Source: Anseranas semipalmata (Eukaryota; Chordata; Aves; Anseriformes; Anseranatidae). From it: a DNA stretch of 64,000 nt. Positions 62,769 through 64,000 of this stretch are shown here, one piece after another. The stretch lies in contig VXAA01000098.1 of the NCBI GenBank assembly GCA_013399115.1, forward strand, positions 1 to 64,000, in the 5' to 3' direction. The notes beneath the pieces were generated by a model. The model was not told where the DNA came from. It did no database searches and saw nothing but the letters and a program-made list of their open reading frames with translations. Position 1 is the stretch's first letter, and every line of letters begins with the position of its first letter. Both the position numbers and the translations under genes were made by a program.

Positions 62769-64000
62769 ATTAAATGCAGAGTAGCTAAAACGCTGCTTCA
62801 TAATGCAAAGATGTCACAAGCTATCAAATATTTCAGACACAAACTATCAAACAAGATGAAGTACTAGTTGCATTTATGAGCAAGTGATCTTCTAATACAC
62901 TCCCCAAATGTCAAACAAAATCCTGAATAGAACACTAAATATTTTCTGGATTAAGTAAGAGGTTCCAGGGGACCTATTGCACTTCATTCCTAAATCTGAC
63001 CGAATATTTCCAAAATATAGTCATTAAATACTGTTGTTCAAATAAAGTGGCACAGTTTTTATTAAAAACACACAGAACTGCAACTGTGATCCATCGATAA
63101 TTTAATTTTTACAATATTCCATGCTTTGTATAACAATCCAAAGAAGATTGTTTATTGCCTTTCTCAGAATCAGATGATTGGGACTGTTAATATTAATCAA
63201 GGATTAACAAGGACCCCTGTACTACTTGAGAGTTTCATTACTCTTTGTTAGCATGTCAAAGTCATATCAAGCCTTGGCCATCAACTTTAGATGACTGCAT
63301 TCTTAACAGCCATTTGAGTCTCTATTTTGGTATGCCCTGCTGGTTTGGTCACATAGGTGAACCAACTCCATATTATTCATCTAGGTGATATTCTGCAGGG
63401 AATTATGCACTGAATTCCCATTCTTTCCCATGGTGTTTTTGTTTGCTTGCTTGCTTTTTTGGTCTAGGAAAGGGAATGTCATTTTTTTTTTTCCTTGAAA
63501 CATTTCAAAACATTTAACCTTATCTTGGAAAAGAATGGCTGTTTTCCTTTAAGTGAGCTGGAGGCATTTTGCCAATATTTCCCATTCCTCAGAGGAAATA
63601 GAACTGTTTTACATCTCTTTCCAATGAAATCTCTTTCTCTGATCAAAAAGCCTTGCTAAAAGACCATATTCTCCAGGCATCTCCATCCCCAAAATCTGTT
63701 GTTTTATCTGTAGATGCACTCCAGATTTACAGCTCTTTAAATATCTTTTTAACACCTACTGCATTGGAGTACAGTGCAGTTTGGTGATTAAAATATTCTA
63801 CTGGGAATCAGAGTTTTAAATCATCTTGAGGAAAGCAAGCTATAAACTAGTGTTCCCTGTTTTTCATGCAAATGGGAATTCTTTTAGGGATATGAACACT
63901 TTCTCCAGCAGTTTTTGAATACAGCATCAGAACTTGTCTCCAAGATGAGTCAAACTGCATTTTTTACTTGATTTATATATAATACAGTAAAAATAACTTT

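Larger units (their letters stand above)
59782..64000. other. AT-rich unique DNA with simple repeats, no gene seen
   Basis: It holds (TTA)n at 60098-60130, mixed A and T runs at 62053-62092 and a T/G array at 62658-62768. No exon or transposon is recognised to the end of the window. Confidence 0.5.

Noticed and set aside
1..64000. CRISPR arrays, operons, ribosome binding sites or phage genes
   Set aside because: Repeats here are eukaryotic CR1, LTR and microsatellites. No direct repeats with unique spacers or dense coding are present.

Overview
This window is non-coding vertebrate nuclear DNA, almost certainly from a bird. The best evidence is the repeat content. At least seven fragments of the CR1 LINE are present, with the avian CR1 3' end: repeated ATTCTATG-type octamers next to the 'ggaagggacc...tccaac' block. 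There are also solo LTRs of a widespread avian endogenous-retrovirus family. The unique DNA is AT-rich, microsatellite-rich and free of bacterial gene structure. I could not name the species, and I see no convincing exon of a host protein gene on either strand. The window is best read as a gene desert or the inside of a very large intron.

Layout. 1-11.6 kb: AT-rich unique DNA with a partial LTR-type element carrying three 45-bp tandem units (2657-2850) and a short CR1 tail (4515-4660). 11.6-20 kb: three CR1 copies. They are a 3' end with an open ORF2 C-terminus (11645-12136, +), a 1.5-kb copy with a recognisable but broken reverse transcriptase (16592-18137, -), and an old degraded 3' end (19290-19790, +). 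21.0-22.0 kb: a 993-base assembly gap beside an (AAAAGGAAAGG)n array. 22-34 kb: unique AT-rich DNA with large simple repeats, notably (TTTTA)n at 25.3 kb and a multi-phase C/T tract at 26.05-26.21 kb whose minus strand could form G-quadruplexes. 34.6-35.7 kb: a solo LTR (-) followed by a CR1 3' end (+). 37.6 kb: a 25-base gap. 39.3 and 46.5-47.1 kb: CR1 fragments (-). 40.5-41.7 kb: a repeat-free AT-rich block that could be a conserved non-coding element. 54.2-55.3 kb: an unidentified GC-rich segment that looks like a retroelement piece. 59.05-59.78 kb: a second solo LTR of the same family (+).

The clearest single observation is an assembly error. Bases 59375-59503 sit between two lone Ns and are an exact 129-base copy of 60135-60263. 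They split the 59.05-kb LTR in two, and without them its length fits the sister LTR at 34.6 kb. I found no novel gene system. The other leads are the unidentified 54-55 kb segment, the C/T tract, a 13-bp perfect hairpin at 52.6 kb, and an ATGCAT-rich palindrome cluster at 15.3 kb.
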